Below the pieces are notes generated by a model that was not told where the DNA came from, ran no database searches, and saw only the letters and a list, made by a program, of their open reading frames with translations. Position numbers and translations under genes: made by a program. This document shows, one piece after another, positions 9,666-18,034 of a stretch of 64,000 nt of DNA (positions are counted from its first letter, which is position 1; each line of letters begins with the position of its first letter). Where the stretch lies: positions 992,001 to 1,056,000 of the forward strand of contig CBDBPW010000002.1 of NCBI GenBank assembly GCA_965209045.1. Reading direction: 5' to 3'. The DNA comes from JAJEFO01 sp965209045. Its GTDB lineage: Bacteria > Pseudomonadota > Alphaproteobacteria > Rhodobacterales > Rhodobacteraceae.

Positions 9666-9939
9666 GTCGTAATCTCCAAATCGGTCCTGCCGCGGGCACG
9701 CGATTCGCGACCGATTGCGCTGCGCCCGCCGGGGACATCCGCGCCTTCGACCCGATGTCACGCTTGATGGTCATTCACGCATTCGGGCATTATGCCTAAC
9801 GCCAGACTTGGGCAACCGTCGTTCCTGCCAGCGTCAAGACGGCATTGGAGCCATTTCATGCCGCAGACGACCGCAGGGTCTTGAAAGAGGCACTGGTATT
9901 GGTGAATGCAGAATTCATGATCGCAGCGGGAACATAGAC

Positions 9940-10260
9940 ATGGCGAAGTCGCTGCTGACCTTCGGGCGGATGCTGGACGGTCATGCCCGATCGCACCCCG
10001 GCGCGCTCGGGGCACGGGATCTCGAACGGAGCCTGACGCTCGCCCCGGGGGGCGAACGCGCAGGCAGGATGGGCGGCACACTGCCGGGACTGGGATTGAC
10101 GAAAGTTGCCCGCGTCGCGGTGACGGTACGCAACCGGGTGGAACGGGTGGAAATCCATGCCGCAATCGGCAGGGCCGGGGTTGTCGCGATCCCGCTGAAA
10201 TTCCGGTCCGGTCCGCCGGGGATGCGTTTCATCATTGACTGCTGCCGGAGGCTGCCATGA
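9940..10260 (+). pseudogene. Diverged 5' copy of the acyl-CoA ligase gene
   Basis: From ATG 9940 the frame reads MAKSLLTFGRMLDGHARSHPGALG, clearly homologous to the start of the broken ligase at 3516, and it keeps the same order through GLGLTKVARVAV and MRFIIDC. The alignment ends at the same place where the first copy has its deletion (about codon 100). Forty bases of upstream sequence are also similar (gaattc, ttcatg, gcagcggga). There is no AMP-binding domain, so no ligase activity is possible. The stop overlaps the SDR start by four bases. The frame has stayed open despite heavy divergence, so it may still be translated as a leader of the SDR. Confidence 0.7.
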
Positions 10261-11060
10261 CGCTCCGTCCGTCTCAATCCGCGCCCGCCCTGCTTGCACG
10301 CCTTTCCTTGCGCAGGCGTCGTGCGCTGGTCACCGGCGCCTCGGGCGCGCTTGGCGCGCGATTTGCCGAGGTGCTGGCCGGCGCCGGGGCCTCGGTCCTG
10401 CTGGCGGCGCGGCGCACCGCTCCGATGGAGGCGCTGCGCGACCGGATCGAAGCCCGCGGCGGGCGCGCCTCCGTCGCGGCGCTGGACCTGGCGGACACAT
10501 CCGGCATCGCATCCGCATTTGACGCTGCCGAGGACGCCTTCGGTGCGCCGGTCGACCTGGTGGTGAACAATTCCGGCATCGCCTCGCCCGGACCGCTGGT
10601 CGAGCAGTCCGACGAGGACTGGGCTGCGCTCATGACCGTCAACCTCGACGGCGCGCGGCGCGTGGCCGTCCAGGCGGCACGGAGGCTGATCTCGGCAGGG
10701 CAAGGCGGCTGCATCGTCAATGTCGCCTCGATCCTCGGGCTGCGGCAGGGAGGAGGCGTTGCGTCCTACGCCACGTCCAAGGCCGCGCTGATCCAGCTGA
10801 CCAAGCAGCAGGCGCTGGAATGGGCGCGCCACGGCATCCGGGTGAACGCGCTCTGCCCTGGCTACATCGAGACCGACCTGAACCGCGACTTCTTTGCCTC
10901 CGAAGCAGGCCAGGCGCTGGTCAGGCGCATCCCGATGCGCCGGCTCGGGCAGCCTGCCGAACTGGATGGTGCGTTGTTGCTGCTGGCATCGGAGGCGGGC
11001 AGCTTCATCACCGGCACGGCGCTGGTGGCCGATGGCGGCCATCTCGTGAGCCAGCTGTGA
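10257..11060 (+). CDS. Short-chain dehydrogenase/reductase (FabG-like)
   Basis: An intact 267-residue classical SDR. The NAD(P) motif TGASGALG lies near residue 25, NNSG in place of NNAG near residue 105, the catalytic Ser region NVASILG, and YATSK supplies Tyr and Lys. NALCPGYIETDLN and GTALVADGGH close the fold. It follows the ligase fragment with an ATGA overlap and precedes a quinone reductase-like gene by twelve bases, so it heads the surviving operon 10257-14670. A degraded copy lies at 6658. In the Pseudomonas lva pathway an SDR of this type (LvaD) works with a kinase and an acyl-CoA dehydrogenase; the same combination here suggests a role in hydroxyacyl-CoA turnover (inference). Confidence 0.9.
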   Translation: MTLRPSQSAPALLARLSLRRRRALVTGASGALGARFAEVLAGAGASVLLAARRTAPMEALRDRIEARGGRASVAALDLADTSGIASAFDAAEDAFGAPVDLVVNNSGIASPGPLVEQSDEDWAALMTVNLDGARRVAVQAARRLISAGQGGCIVNVASILGLRQGGGVASYATSKAALIQLTKQQALEWARHGIRVNALCPGYIETDLNRDFFASEAGQALVRRIPMRRLGQPAELDGALLLLASEAGSFITGTALVADGGHLVSQL

Positions 11061-11071
11061 CGGAGGCGGCC

Positions 11072-12049
11072 ATGCAGGACTACGCGATTGTGGCATGTGA
11101 GCCCGGAGGACCGGACGTTCTGGAGCGCCGCATCGTGACACCCGCGTCGCCGGATGCGGGCGAGGTCCTTGTGCGGCATCTTGCCATCGGGCTGAACTTC
11201 ATCGACGTCTATCACCGCAGCGGGCTGTATCCTTGGGCAGAACCGCGCGACCTGATCCCCGGATCCGAGGCGGCGGGCGTGGTCGAAGCGCGCGGGCCGG
11301 GGGTCGAAGGGCTGGCCGAGGGGGATCGGGTTGCCTATGCCCATCCGCTTGGCGCCTATGCCTCGGCCCGCGTGATCGCCGCCGACCGTCTCCTGCCGTT
11401 GCCGGACGGGATCTCGACCGAGGCCGCGGCGGGCGTGCTGCTCAAGGGGCTGACTGCGCACTACCTCGTCCATGACAGCTATGCCGTGCGCGCGGACGAC
11501 ACCGTGCTGGTCCATGCGGCCGCGGGCGGTGTCGGGCTGCTGCTGGGACAGTGGCTGAAGGCAAAAGGCGCACGCGCCATCGGAACGGCAGGCGGGGCGG
11601 AGAAGGTCTCGCTCGCGCTGGAAAACGGCTACGACGCGGTCGTCGACTATCGCGCGGGCGATTTCGTGCCTCGGGTCATGGAATTGACGGACGGCGCGGG
11701 CGTGCACGCGGTCTATGACAGCGTCGGCGCCGACACGTGGCGCGGCTCGCTCTCCTGCCTGCAGCCGCATGGCAGCTTCGTGAACTTCGGCCAGTCTTCC
11801 GGCCCGATCACCGGCTTCACCCTCGGCGACCTGGCCAAGGGTTCCCTGCATGCCACGCGGCCCGCGTTGTTCCATTTCATCGCGGGCCCGGCGGAACTGC
11901 AACGCCGGAGCGCTGCACTGTTCGCCGCACTGTCGGACGGCACCCTGACCAGCGAGGTGCACAACCGTTTCCCGTTGGCCGAGGCGGCGGCGGCGCATGA
12001 TGCGCTGGAAGGTCGCCGGACCACCGGAAACACCATTCTCGTTCCCTGA
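11072..12049 (+). CDS. NADPH:quinone oxidoreductase-like zinc-independent MDR protein
   Basis: A 325-residue member of the medium-chain dehydrogenase/reductase superfamily, QOR branch. GroES-like N-terminus with GLNFIDVYHRSGLYP and PGSEAAGVVEARGPGV, then the Rossmann domain with HAAAGGVGLLLGQWLKAKGA (NADPH-binding AAxGGVG) and YDSVGADTW. No zinc ligands are visible. ATG 11072 follows GGAGG. The enzyme should reduce quinones or an activated double bond such as a 2-enoyl compound with NADPH. It lies between the SDR and the acyl-CoA dehydrogenase, so an enoyl or ketone intermediate of the same pathway is a possible substrate. Confidence 0.88.
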   Translation: MQDYAIVACEPGGPDVLERRIVTPASPDAGEVLVRHLAIGLNFIDVYHRSGLYPWAEPRDLIPGSEAAGVVEARGPGVEGLAEGDRVAYAHPLGAYASARVIAADRLLPLPDGISTEAAAGVLLKGLTAHYLVHDSYAVRADDTVLVHAAAGGVGLLLGQWLKAKGARAIGTAGGAEKVSLALENGYDAVVDYRAGDFVPRVMELTDGAGVHAVYDSVGADTWRGSLSCLQPHGSFVNFGQSSGPITGFTLGDLAKGSLHATRPALFHFIAGPAELQRRSAALFAALSDGTLTSEVHNRFPLAEAAAAHDALEGRRTTGNTILVP

Positions 12050-12135
12050 GAGACGACGGCCATGATTTCGATCCACGAAGCCTCTTGCGCAGCCGCCCTT
12101 AATTCCCTCAATGGCGATGTCCGCTCGGTCGGCCG

Positions 12136-12177
12136 GATGCCGAAAGCCGCATTGGCGATGCCGAAAGCCGCATTGGC
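12136..12177. repeat. Perfect 21-bp tandem duplication
   Basis: GATGCCGAAAGCCGCATTGGC occurs twice head to tail (the unit is 21 bases, seen at 12136 and 12157), with a third partial start GATGCC at 12178. It lies in the 380-bp gap between the quinone reductase and acyl-CoA dehydrogenase genes. The gap holds an open plus frame (12062-12427) in which the repeat encodes MPKAALA twice, but I recognise no protein and consider coding doubtful. Confidence 0.85.
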
Positions 12178-12430
12178 GATGCCGGGAGACCTGACCGGCG
12201 CGCGTGGCCCGGCCGGTCCCGGGCAGCGCCGTGCAACCGGGCATGCCGGCTGTTTCGACTCGTCGACGCAACGCATGGCTTGCGAGGCCGGGACGATCGT
12301 TTGCGGGGCACGCGCCAAAGGCATCGGCAGGTTCTCCGGGACTGCGGCAGCATCCCTCGACGACTCGGCCATCCTGACGGCCAGTCTGGGCGCGGGCGAC
12401 GGCGTGCCGATGCCCTTGGAGGAGTAGGCC

Positions 12431-13654
12431 ATGGACTTCACCCTTTCGCCGCGCATCGAGGACTGTCGAAAACGCGTTGCACGTTTCGTGGAGGACGAGA
12501 TCCTTCCGGTCGAAGGAGATCGCGCAAATTGGGACGCCCACGGAAACATCGCCACCGAACCGCTTGAAGCCTTGCGCAAGTTGGCGCGCGCGGAGCGACT
12601 CTGGTGCTTGCAGCTGCGCCCGGAAACCGGTGGCCAGGGACTGGACAAGGTCGGCCTGGCCGCCTGCTACGAAGAAATGAACCGGTCCGTTTTCGGGCCG
12701 GTCGTGTTCAACGCGGCGGCGCCTGACGACGGCAACATGATGCTGCTGGAGCAGGCCGCCTCCGAAGCGCAGAAGACGCGGTGGCTGGCCCCGATCGTCG
12801 ACGGGCGCGCGCGGTCGTCCTTCGCGATGACGGAACCCCATCCCGGAGGCGGGTCCGATCCCGGCATGATGCTGACAACCGCCAGGAAGCATGGCGAGTC
12901 GTACATCGTTCGCGGACGCAAGTGGTTCATCACCGGGGCCGAGGACGCCGACCACTTCATCCTCGTGGCACGCACTTCGGACGATCCGCGCCGGGGCTTG
13001 ACGGCCTTCCTGCATCACCGCGACGACCCCGGCTGGCGCATCGACCGTCGCATCCCGATCATGGGACCGGAGGAGCATGGCGGGCACTGCGAACTGGTTT
13101 ACGAAGACCTGGAGCTTCCCGCCGACCGGATTCTCCTGGGCGAGGGGCTTGGCCTCAAGATCACCCAGATGCGGCTGGGGCCGGCACGCCTGACCCACTG
13201 CATGCGCTGGCTGGGTCTTGCCAAGCGCTGTTGCGAGACAGCACAGGAATATGCCGGGAAACGGCACGGGTTCGGCATGCGCCTGTCGGACCGCGAGAGC
13301 ATCCAGATCAAGATGGGCGACCTCGCCATGGGGATAGAGATCGGGCGCCTGCTGGTGATGAAGGCGGCTTGGGCGCTGGATCAGGGCAGCTTTGCCCGCA
13401 AGGAAGTGTCCATGGCCAAGATCCACGTGGCGAATCTGCTGCACAAGGCAGCTGACGTGGCGATCCAGGTCAACGGTGCGCGCGGCTACAGCTGCGACAC
13501 GGTGCTGGAATGGGTCTACCGCTACGCGCGACAGGCGCGGCTGGTCGACGGCGCGGACGAGGTGCACCAGATGGTGCTGAACCGCTTCCTCGGGCAGGAG
13601 GGCCGCGGCTTCTGGACATGGGACTCCGCAGGGGCACCGGTGGAGGCGGAATGA
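12431..13654 (+). CDS. Acyl-CoA dehydrogenase, ACAD10/11- and LvaC-like
   Basis: A complete 407-residue flavoprotein. Landmarks: the FAD/substrate segment SSFAMTEPHPGGGSDP, KWFITGAEDADHFILVART, the C-terminal helical domain with LSDRESIQIKMGDLAMGIE, NGARGYSCDT, and the closing RYARQARLVDGADEVHQ. ACADs of this type that partner with an APH-fold kinase (mammalian ACAD10/11, P. putida LvaC) convert 4-phosphorylated acyl-CoAs to 3-hydroxyacyl-CoAs. The kinase gene follows with an ATGA overlap, which is the strongest hint to that chemistry here. Conventional 2,3-dehydrogenation of a branched acyl-CoA remains possible. Located in the cytosol; electrons would go to ETF. Confidence 0.9.
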   Translation: MDFTLSPRIEDCRKRVARFVEDEILPVEGDRANWDAHGNIATEPLEALRKLARAERLWCLQLRPETGGQGLDKVGLAACYEEMNRSVFGPVVFNAAAPDDGNMMLLEQAASEAQKTRWLAPIVDGRARSSFAMTEPHPGGGSDPGMMLTTARKHGESYIVRGRKWFITGAEDADHFILVARTSDDPRRGLTAFLHHRDDPGWRIDRRIPIMGPEEHGGHCELVYEDLELPADRILLGEGLGLKITQMRLGPARLTHCMRWLGLAKRCCETAQEYAGKRHGFGMRLSDRESIQIKMGDLAMGIEIGRLLVMKAAWALDQGSFARKEVSMAKIHVANLLHKAADVAIQVNGARGYSCDTVLEWVYRYARQARLVDGADEVHQMVLNRFLGQEGRGFWTWDSAGAPVEAE

Positions 13655-14670
13655 GCGGCCTGGACCTCTCCGCGCTGGAGCGATGGCTTGCGGACAAGTC
13701 CCCGGGCCGTGACCTGCGCGTAGAGCGCGTCGACGGCGGACAGTCCAACCCAACGTGGTTCGTGGACTGGGGCGATGCGCACATGGTGCTGCGCAGGAAG
13801 CCCGATGGCCCGATCCTGCCAGGCGCCCATGCGGTCGAACGGGAGTTCCGCGTGCTGCGGGCGCTCGAAGGCACCGATGTGCCTGTGCCCCGTGCGCTCT
13901 GGCTGGAGGAGGATCCCGGCATCCTCGGAACGCCCTTCTACCTGATGGAGCGGCTGGAAGGGCGCGTTTTCTCGGACTGCACCCTGCCGGGCATTTCGTC
14001 GGGAGAGCGGCGAGCGATCTATCTCGACATGGCGCGCACGCTGGCGCGGCTGCACGCGGTGCGGCCTGACGACGTGGGCCTGTCCGACTACGGCAGGCCC
14101 GGCAGCTACTTCGAACGCCAGATCGCGCGCTGGGGCAGGCAGTATCGCGAAAGCCCCGGCGGCCGTGTGCCCGCACTGGACCGGCTGGCCGACTGGCTGC
14201 CCGCAAACATGCCCGCAGATGACGGCGCCGTGTCCATCGCGCACGGCGACTTCCGGCTGGGAAACATGCTCTTTCACCCGACGGAGCCGCGCGTGATCGG
14301 CGTGCTGGACTGGGAGTTGTCGACACTTGGCCACCCACTGGCGGACCTGGGATTCTGCGTGATGCCCTGGCACACAGGGCCGGACGAATACGGCGGGCTC
14401 CTCGGCACGGACTGGCGGTCGGCGGGCATCCCGGCGCGCGACGAATTCGTCGCCGAATACATGTCCCACGCCATTCCCACGGCACCGCTGGACCCGTTTC
14501 ACCTGGCGTTTTCGCTGTTCCGCTTCGCCGTGATCTTTGTCGGCATCGCCGACCGCGCGCGGGCCGGCAACGCCGCCTCGGAAGAGGCCGCGACGTTGGC
14601 GCCCTTGGCCAAACGCTTCGCGTCCCGCGCGCTGGATGTCATCGCCGAGGCGCCGGACGGATCCACCTGA
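13651..14670 (+). CDS. Aminoglycoside phosphotransferase-fold kinase (ACAD10 N-domain/LvaA-like)
   Basis: A 339-residue APH-family kinase. The N-lobe has VDGGQSNPTWFV and VLRRKPDGPILPGAHAVEREFRVL, the LvaA/ACAD10-type nucleotide loop and Lys/Glu pair. The C-lobe has the catalytic Brenner motif IAHGDFRLGNM (Asp and Asn) and VLDWELSTLGHPLADLG with the metal-binding Asp. The signature LGHPLADLG and the preceding overlapping acyl-CoA dehydrogenase gene separate it from antibiotic kinases: in the lva pathway this enzyme phosphorylates 4-hydroxyacyl-CoA with ATP. LvaA of P. putida needs the small protein LvaB, and no clear homologue is seen here. ATG 13651 follows TGGAGGCGGA. Confidence 0.88.
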   Translation: MSGLDLSALERWLADKSPGRDLRVERVDGGQSNPTWFVDWGDAHMVLRRKPDGPILPGAHAVEREFRVLRALEGTDVPVPRALWLEEDPGILGTPFYLMERLEGRVFSDCTLPGISSGERRAIYLDMARTLARLHAVRPDDVGLSDYGRPGSYFERQIARWGRQYRESPGGRVPALDRLADWLPANMPADDGAVSIAHGDFRLGNMLFHPTEPRVIGVLDWELSTLGHPLADLGFCVMPWHTGPDEYGGLLGTDWRSAGIPARDEFVAEYMSHAIPTAPLDPFHLAFSLFRFAVIFVGIADRARAGNAASEEAATLAPLAKRFASRALDVIAEAPDGST

Positions 14671-14864
14671 GGAAGCCAGCAAGAATCCGGAGAGCAATTC
14701 GGTGTTTCGTGCGAAGAGGCTCTGGACATTCCACGTGCCAGGGTCATGTTGCAGACGCGCGCCCCGCACTCGGCGAAGGCGGCAGGCCCAACATCCGCAA
14801 ATTGCTTGCAGGTCCGTCCGGACGGCGGTCTTGCGGACAACGAGTGCAGACAGGAGAAGAACCG

Positions 14865-15335
14865 ATGCCGAGGTTGAACACGGAGCAGCGCAGGGCGCGT
14901 GACGAGGCCCGCTTTCGAGAGCGCGTGGAGCGGCGCAGGGAGGAGGGCGCGGACGTTGTGGCGTATGCGTTGGCCAATGGCCGGGCATGCAAGTTCCTGA
15001 CGAAGGATGAAAGGCGGGAGCTGCGCACCCGTCGGGCCGAACGCAAGGCGCGCACCGAAGCCAAGGCTGCGGCGGAGAAGCGACTGCACCAGGAGGTGGT
15101 CCGCTGCTGGAAGGATTTCGGTGCCGGAAACCCGCCGTGGGAGATTCCGCTCCAGGATGACCGTTGCTGGGACGCCGCAGTGAGACGGCTGCGAGCCTGG
15201 AGTGACCACGAGGCCGCCGACCTGTGGAGGGACACTGGGTCGCACACGCCTGATGACACGCATCCGCGAGTGATGCGCCGCATCGTGGAGGTGACCGCCC
15301 GCCTCCCGGCACGAAGGACGCCGCATCGTGGCTGA
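14865..15335 (+). CDS. Charged hypothetical protein (156 aa)
   Basis: Frame from ATG 14865 behind CAGGAGAAG. The product is rich in Arg, Glu, Lys and Ala, with a probable long helix over residues 5-75 (RRARDEARFRERVERRREEG) and a Trp-rich C-terminal part around RCWKDFGAGNPPWEIP. No known domain is recognised. It begins 195 bases after the kinase gene and is probably a separate unit. A DNA- or RNA-associated small protein would suit the charge, but nothing shows a function. Confidence 0.5.
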   Translation: MPRLNTEQRRARDEARFRERVERRREEGADVVAYALANGRACKFLTKDERRELRTRRAERKARTEAKAAAEKRLHQEVVRCWKDFGAGNPPWEIPLQDDRCWDAAVRRLRAWSDHEAADLWRDTGSHTPDDTHPRVMRRIVEVTARLPARRTPHRG

Positions 15336-16393
15336 GTGCCTTCCGAATTGACGGCCCAAGCACCTGAAACCGGCAACTGAAGCGACCTCTCGCGTCCCGT
15401 CCTTGCCGGCCAGTCCCGCGCCGAGGGGCGCGCTGCCGCAGGCAGGCGCAGGATCCGGATTCCGTCGCGCCTGGCCCGGTCCATGGCCTGACTTTGGTTC
15501 AAGTCCTATGGCCAGGGCCCTTGGATGCACCGGACTTGCCATGGCCTGCACGGCCAGAATCGTTCCACGAATGCCTTGCCCCTTCCAAGGCGCCGAAGGC
15601 AGGCTCTTCAAGCTGAGCGATGCCGCGTCGCGAAGAGAACGGTCGCGATTGCCCGGACGACAATCCGGCTGTTCGCCTGGCGCGGCTGCCGCAGCCAGGG
15701 TTCCGCCTTGGGCCCCGATGGACGACATCGATACGTCGCCCGCCTCATTGGACCCTATGGGCGAGGATCATCTGCGCGCTTGGGAAGGTCGGCGAATTCA
15801 GGCACTTCGAGCACGCGTCCAGATCCGGAGCTTTCTTGCTGAATCGCTTGCTGGCCCGCCCGGGCCGCAGGCACCTGCCCGTGCGGATGCCGTGTCCGTC
15901 AGCCGGTCAACCTGCTCGCAAATGACCGAGGGCGCGCCACGGGAAGTGGCCTGGGATGGCGAACGGTCCGGTCAGCATGTCCGGCAACTTCGCAATCCAG
16001 GGAATCGTCAGTGCAAGCCTGATTGCCAAGGTGGCATTGCGCGACCACGCTTGAACGAACCCCTTGCGATCCGTTTGGCCGGATTGTCGCCGCAACAGCG
16101 GCACGCGTCCCGACCCTGCGGTCAACAAGTCCACTCCTTCACAGGTTCCTTCATTCCGGGGCCGGGCCGCATCCGGCGACCTGCCCGCAAGGAAAGGCGG
16201 TGCGTTCCGGATCGTTGCCGGAATTGTCGGAATCGAGCGGCTGCTTCACGTCTGTCGCGGGTTCGTCTCTCCGGTTGCCTGGCGTCACGTGGTCGAGCTG
16301 CATCCTTCGGACAACGATGCCATCGCGGCAAGCGGGTCCGGCGCACGGCTCGCGAGCGGCCAACCGCTGGAGCGAACATCGCCAGCCAACCCC
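15336..16393. other. Gene-free kilobase
   Basis: Over 1 kb without a gene I can support on either strand. Open frames exist because of the high GC, but their translations have no motif, no plausible start and no ribosome site. Together with the convergent layout of the flanking genes this looks like decayed sequence. Confidence 0.55.
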
Positions 16394-17941
16394 TCAGACC
16401 AGTTCGCCCGGAATCTCGACTTCGCGCCGCACCACGTATTCGCGCAGGGCGTCACGGACTCCGTCGTCGAGCGGCGGCCTTTCGTCCTCGTAGCGTTCCA
16501 GCATGTTGCGACACCAGGCGCATCCGCGTTTGCCAACGGATTTCGATCCGCCAGCGACCCAAGTCTCGTAGCGTTCGTTGTCCTGGACCTCATCCAGGAA
16601 CGGCATGTGCGCACGGGTATAGTCCTCGTCAAAGAAGTGTCCGCCCGGCCCGATTCTCGCCAGATCGGCCAGGGCGGTTTCCATGTCCTCGAACGACACG
16701 CCCTTGAGCAGGGTCTGGAATCCGAGGATCTGCTGCGCGTCCGCCGCCAGCTTTCCCATGGAGATGCAAAGCGATCCCTCGATGGTGCCGCCGCAATGCG
16801 TCAGCAGATTGCAGCCGCCAAGGATGGCCGGGTAGACCTTGAGAATGGAGTCGTACCCTGCGTAGAGGTCGTCTTCCTTCGCGCCCGACTTGGCCCCGTT
16901 GGTCCGCCAGGGAATCCCGTAGTACCGTGCCATCTGCCCGAAGATGTACATGATGAGCGACACTTCCGGGGACCCGAAGGTCGGCGAGCCGCTCTTCATG
17001 TAGACTCCCATTGGCGCCACTCCCATCACCGCTCGGCAGCCGGGCCTTACGGCCTGGGTAAAGGCGAGTCCTGCAAGGACTTCGGCGATGATCTGCGCCG
17101 TCGCGGCAAGCGAATGCACCGGCGTCGAGGCCCCGAAGAGAACGAAGGGTGACATGAGAAGCGCCTGGTTCTCGGATGCGTACACCCGGACGGCGTCAAG
17201 CTGGGTCTGGTCCCAGACCAATGGCGAGTTGCAGTTGAAGATCGCGGTCATGACAACGTCCCGGTCCATTCGTTCCGAACCGAAGACCAGCCGCGCCATC
17301 TCTATGCAGTCCCTTGCCTGAAACTCGGACTGCGGGGAACCCATGATCGGCTTGTCCGTTGTCAGGAAGCTGCCTTCAACCATGTGCAGGTGCCTGTGAG
17401 GCACCGGAATGTCCATCGGTTCCAGCGTGTAGCCGCCGTTGTACTGGATGGCCGGGTTGACATGGTGCAACTTCATCAGCATCCGCATGTCGTCGGCGGT
17501 TGCCTGTCGGCGCACTCCGTCAAGGTCGACCAGGTTCGGCGTGCCGTAGGCGGGACCGAAGATCATGTTTCGCCCCCCGACTCGAACGGTGCGTTCCGGG
17601 TTGCGTGCGTGGTAATCGAACTCGTCCGGGATCGTGGCAACGAGACTGCGGACCAGTTCACGCGGAATCCTGACTCGATGGCCGTCAACCTGCGCTCCGG
17701 CGCGTCGCCAGATCCGCGAGGACGCGTCGTCCCTGAATTCGATCCCGACATCTTCGAGAATGCCCATCGCGTGGTCGTCGATCGCCTCAAGCCCGTCGAC
17801 CGCAAGGATCTCGTAGGTCGGGAGATTCCGGATGGTGGTCGACGGATAGACAACCGGCGCGTTCAGCCGCGCCATTCTGCGCGCTGCCGCCCCGCCCCCG
17901 CGGCTGCGCCTTTGGACTCCGGATTCGACAGTGCTCTTCAT
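16394..17941 (-). CDS. MttB-family trimethylamine/betaine methyltransferase (non-pyrrolysine)
   Basis: A 515-residue protein of the MttB superfamily. Seen: LEAIDDHAMGILEDVGIEF near the start, the barrel segments GGRNMIFGPAYGTPNLVDLDG, YNGGYTLEPMDIP, FGASTPVHSL, GCNLLTHCGGTIEGSLCISMGKL, and a C-terminal IGPGGHFFDEDYTRAHM. Family members demethylate quaternary or tertiary amines and pass the methyl to a corrinoid protein; MtgB-type members without pyrrolysine use glycine betaine. No in-frame TAG is present, so it belongs to the non-Pyl group. ATG 17941 follows GGGGAAG. A LysR gene lies upstream in the same direction and a betaine ABC transporter diverges from it, supporting a betaine substrate. 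No corrinoid protein gene is adjacent. Confidence 0.85.
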   Translation of the reverse strand: MKSTVESGVQRRSRGGGAAARRMARLNAPVVYPSTTIRNLPTYEILAVDGLEAIDDHAMGILEDVGIEFRDDASSRIWRRAGAQVDGHRVRIPRELVRSLVATIPDEFDYHARNPERTVRVGGRNMIFGPAYGTPNLVDLDGVRRQATADDMRMLMKLHHVNPAIQYNGGYTLEPMDIPVPHRHLHMVEGSFLTTDKPIMGSPQSEFQARDCIEMARLVFGSERMDRDVVMTAIFNCNSPLVWDQTQLDAVRVYASENQALLMSPFVLFGASTPVHSLAATAQIIAEVLAGLAFTQAVRPGCRAVMGVAPMGVYMKSGSPTFGSPEVSLIMYIFGQMARYYGIPWRTNGAKSGAKEDDLYAGYDSILKVYPAILGGCNLLTHCGGTIEGSLCISMGKLAADAQQILGFQTLLKGVSFEDMETALADLARIGPGGHFFDEDYTRAHMPFLDEVQDNERYETWVAGGSKSVGKRGCAWCRNMLERYEDERPPLDDGVRDALREYVVRREVEIPGELV

Positions 17942-18034
17942 CGGGCTTCCCCGCCGAAGCGTATCCGCCAATGAGTCGCGCCGGCAATCGCACAAATAAT
18001 TTCCCGCCGGCGAAACGCCAGCTTACGCAGGGGT

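Noticed and set aside
12062..12427. A 121-codon frame containing the 21-bp repeat as a gene
   Set aside because: It has an ATG but no ribosome site of quality, no recognisable domain, and a composition typical of non-coding GC-rich DNA.
10862..14485. A 1,207-codon open frame on the minus strand
   Set aside because: It lies antisense to four well-supported genes and its translation is Arg/Ala/Pro-rich without any motif; it is a product of high GC and codon bias.
13651..14670. APH-fold gene as an antibiotic resistance kinase
   Set aside because: Overlap with an acyl-CoA dehydrogenase and the LGHPLADLG motif point to the ACAD10/LvaA group instead.
14865..15335. The charged 156-residue protein as the missing LvaB
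   Set aside because: It is longer, far more charged and set 195 bases after the kinase gene; nothing in it resembles the small LvaB protein.
16394..17941. MttB homologue as a pyrrolysine protein
   Set aside because: The whole frame contains no TAG, so it belongs to the non-pyrrolysine group.
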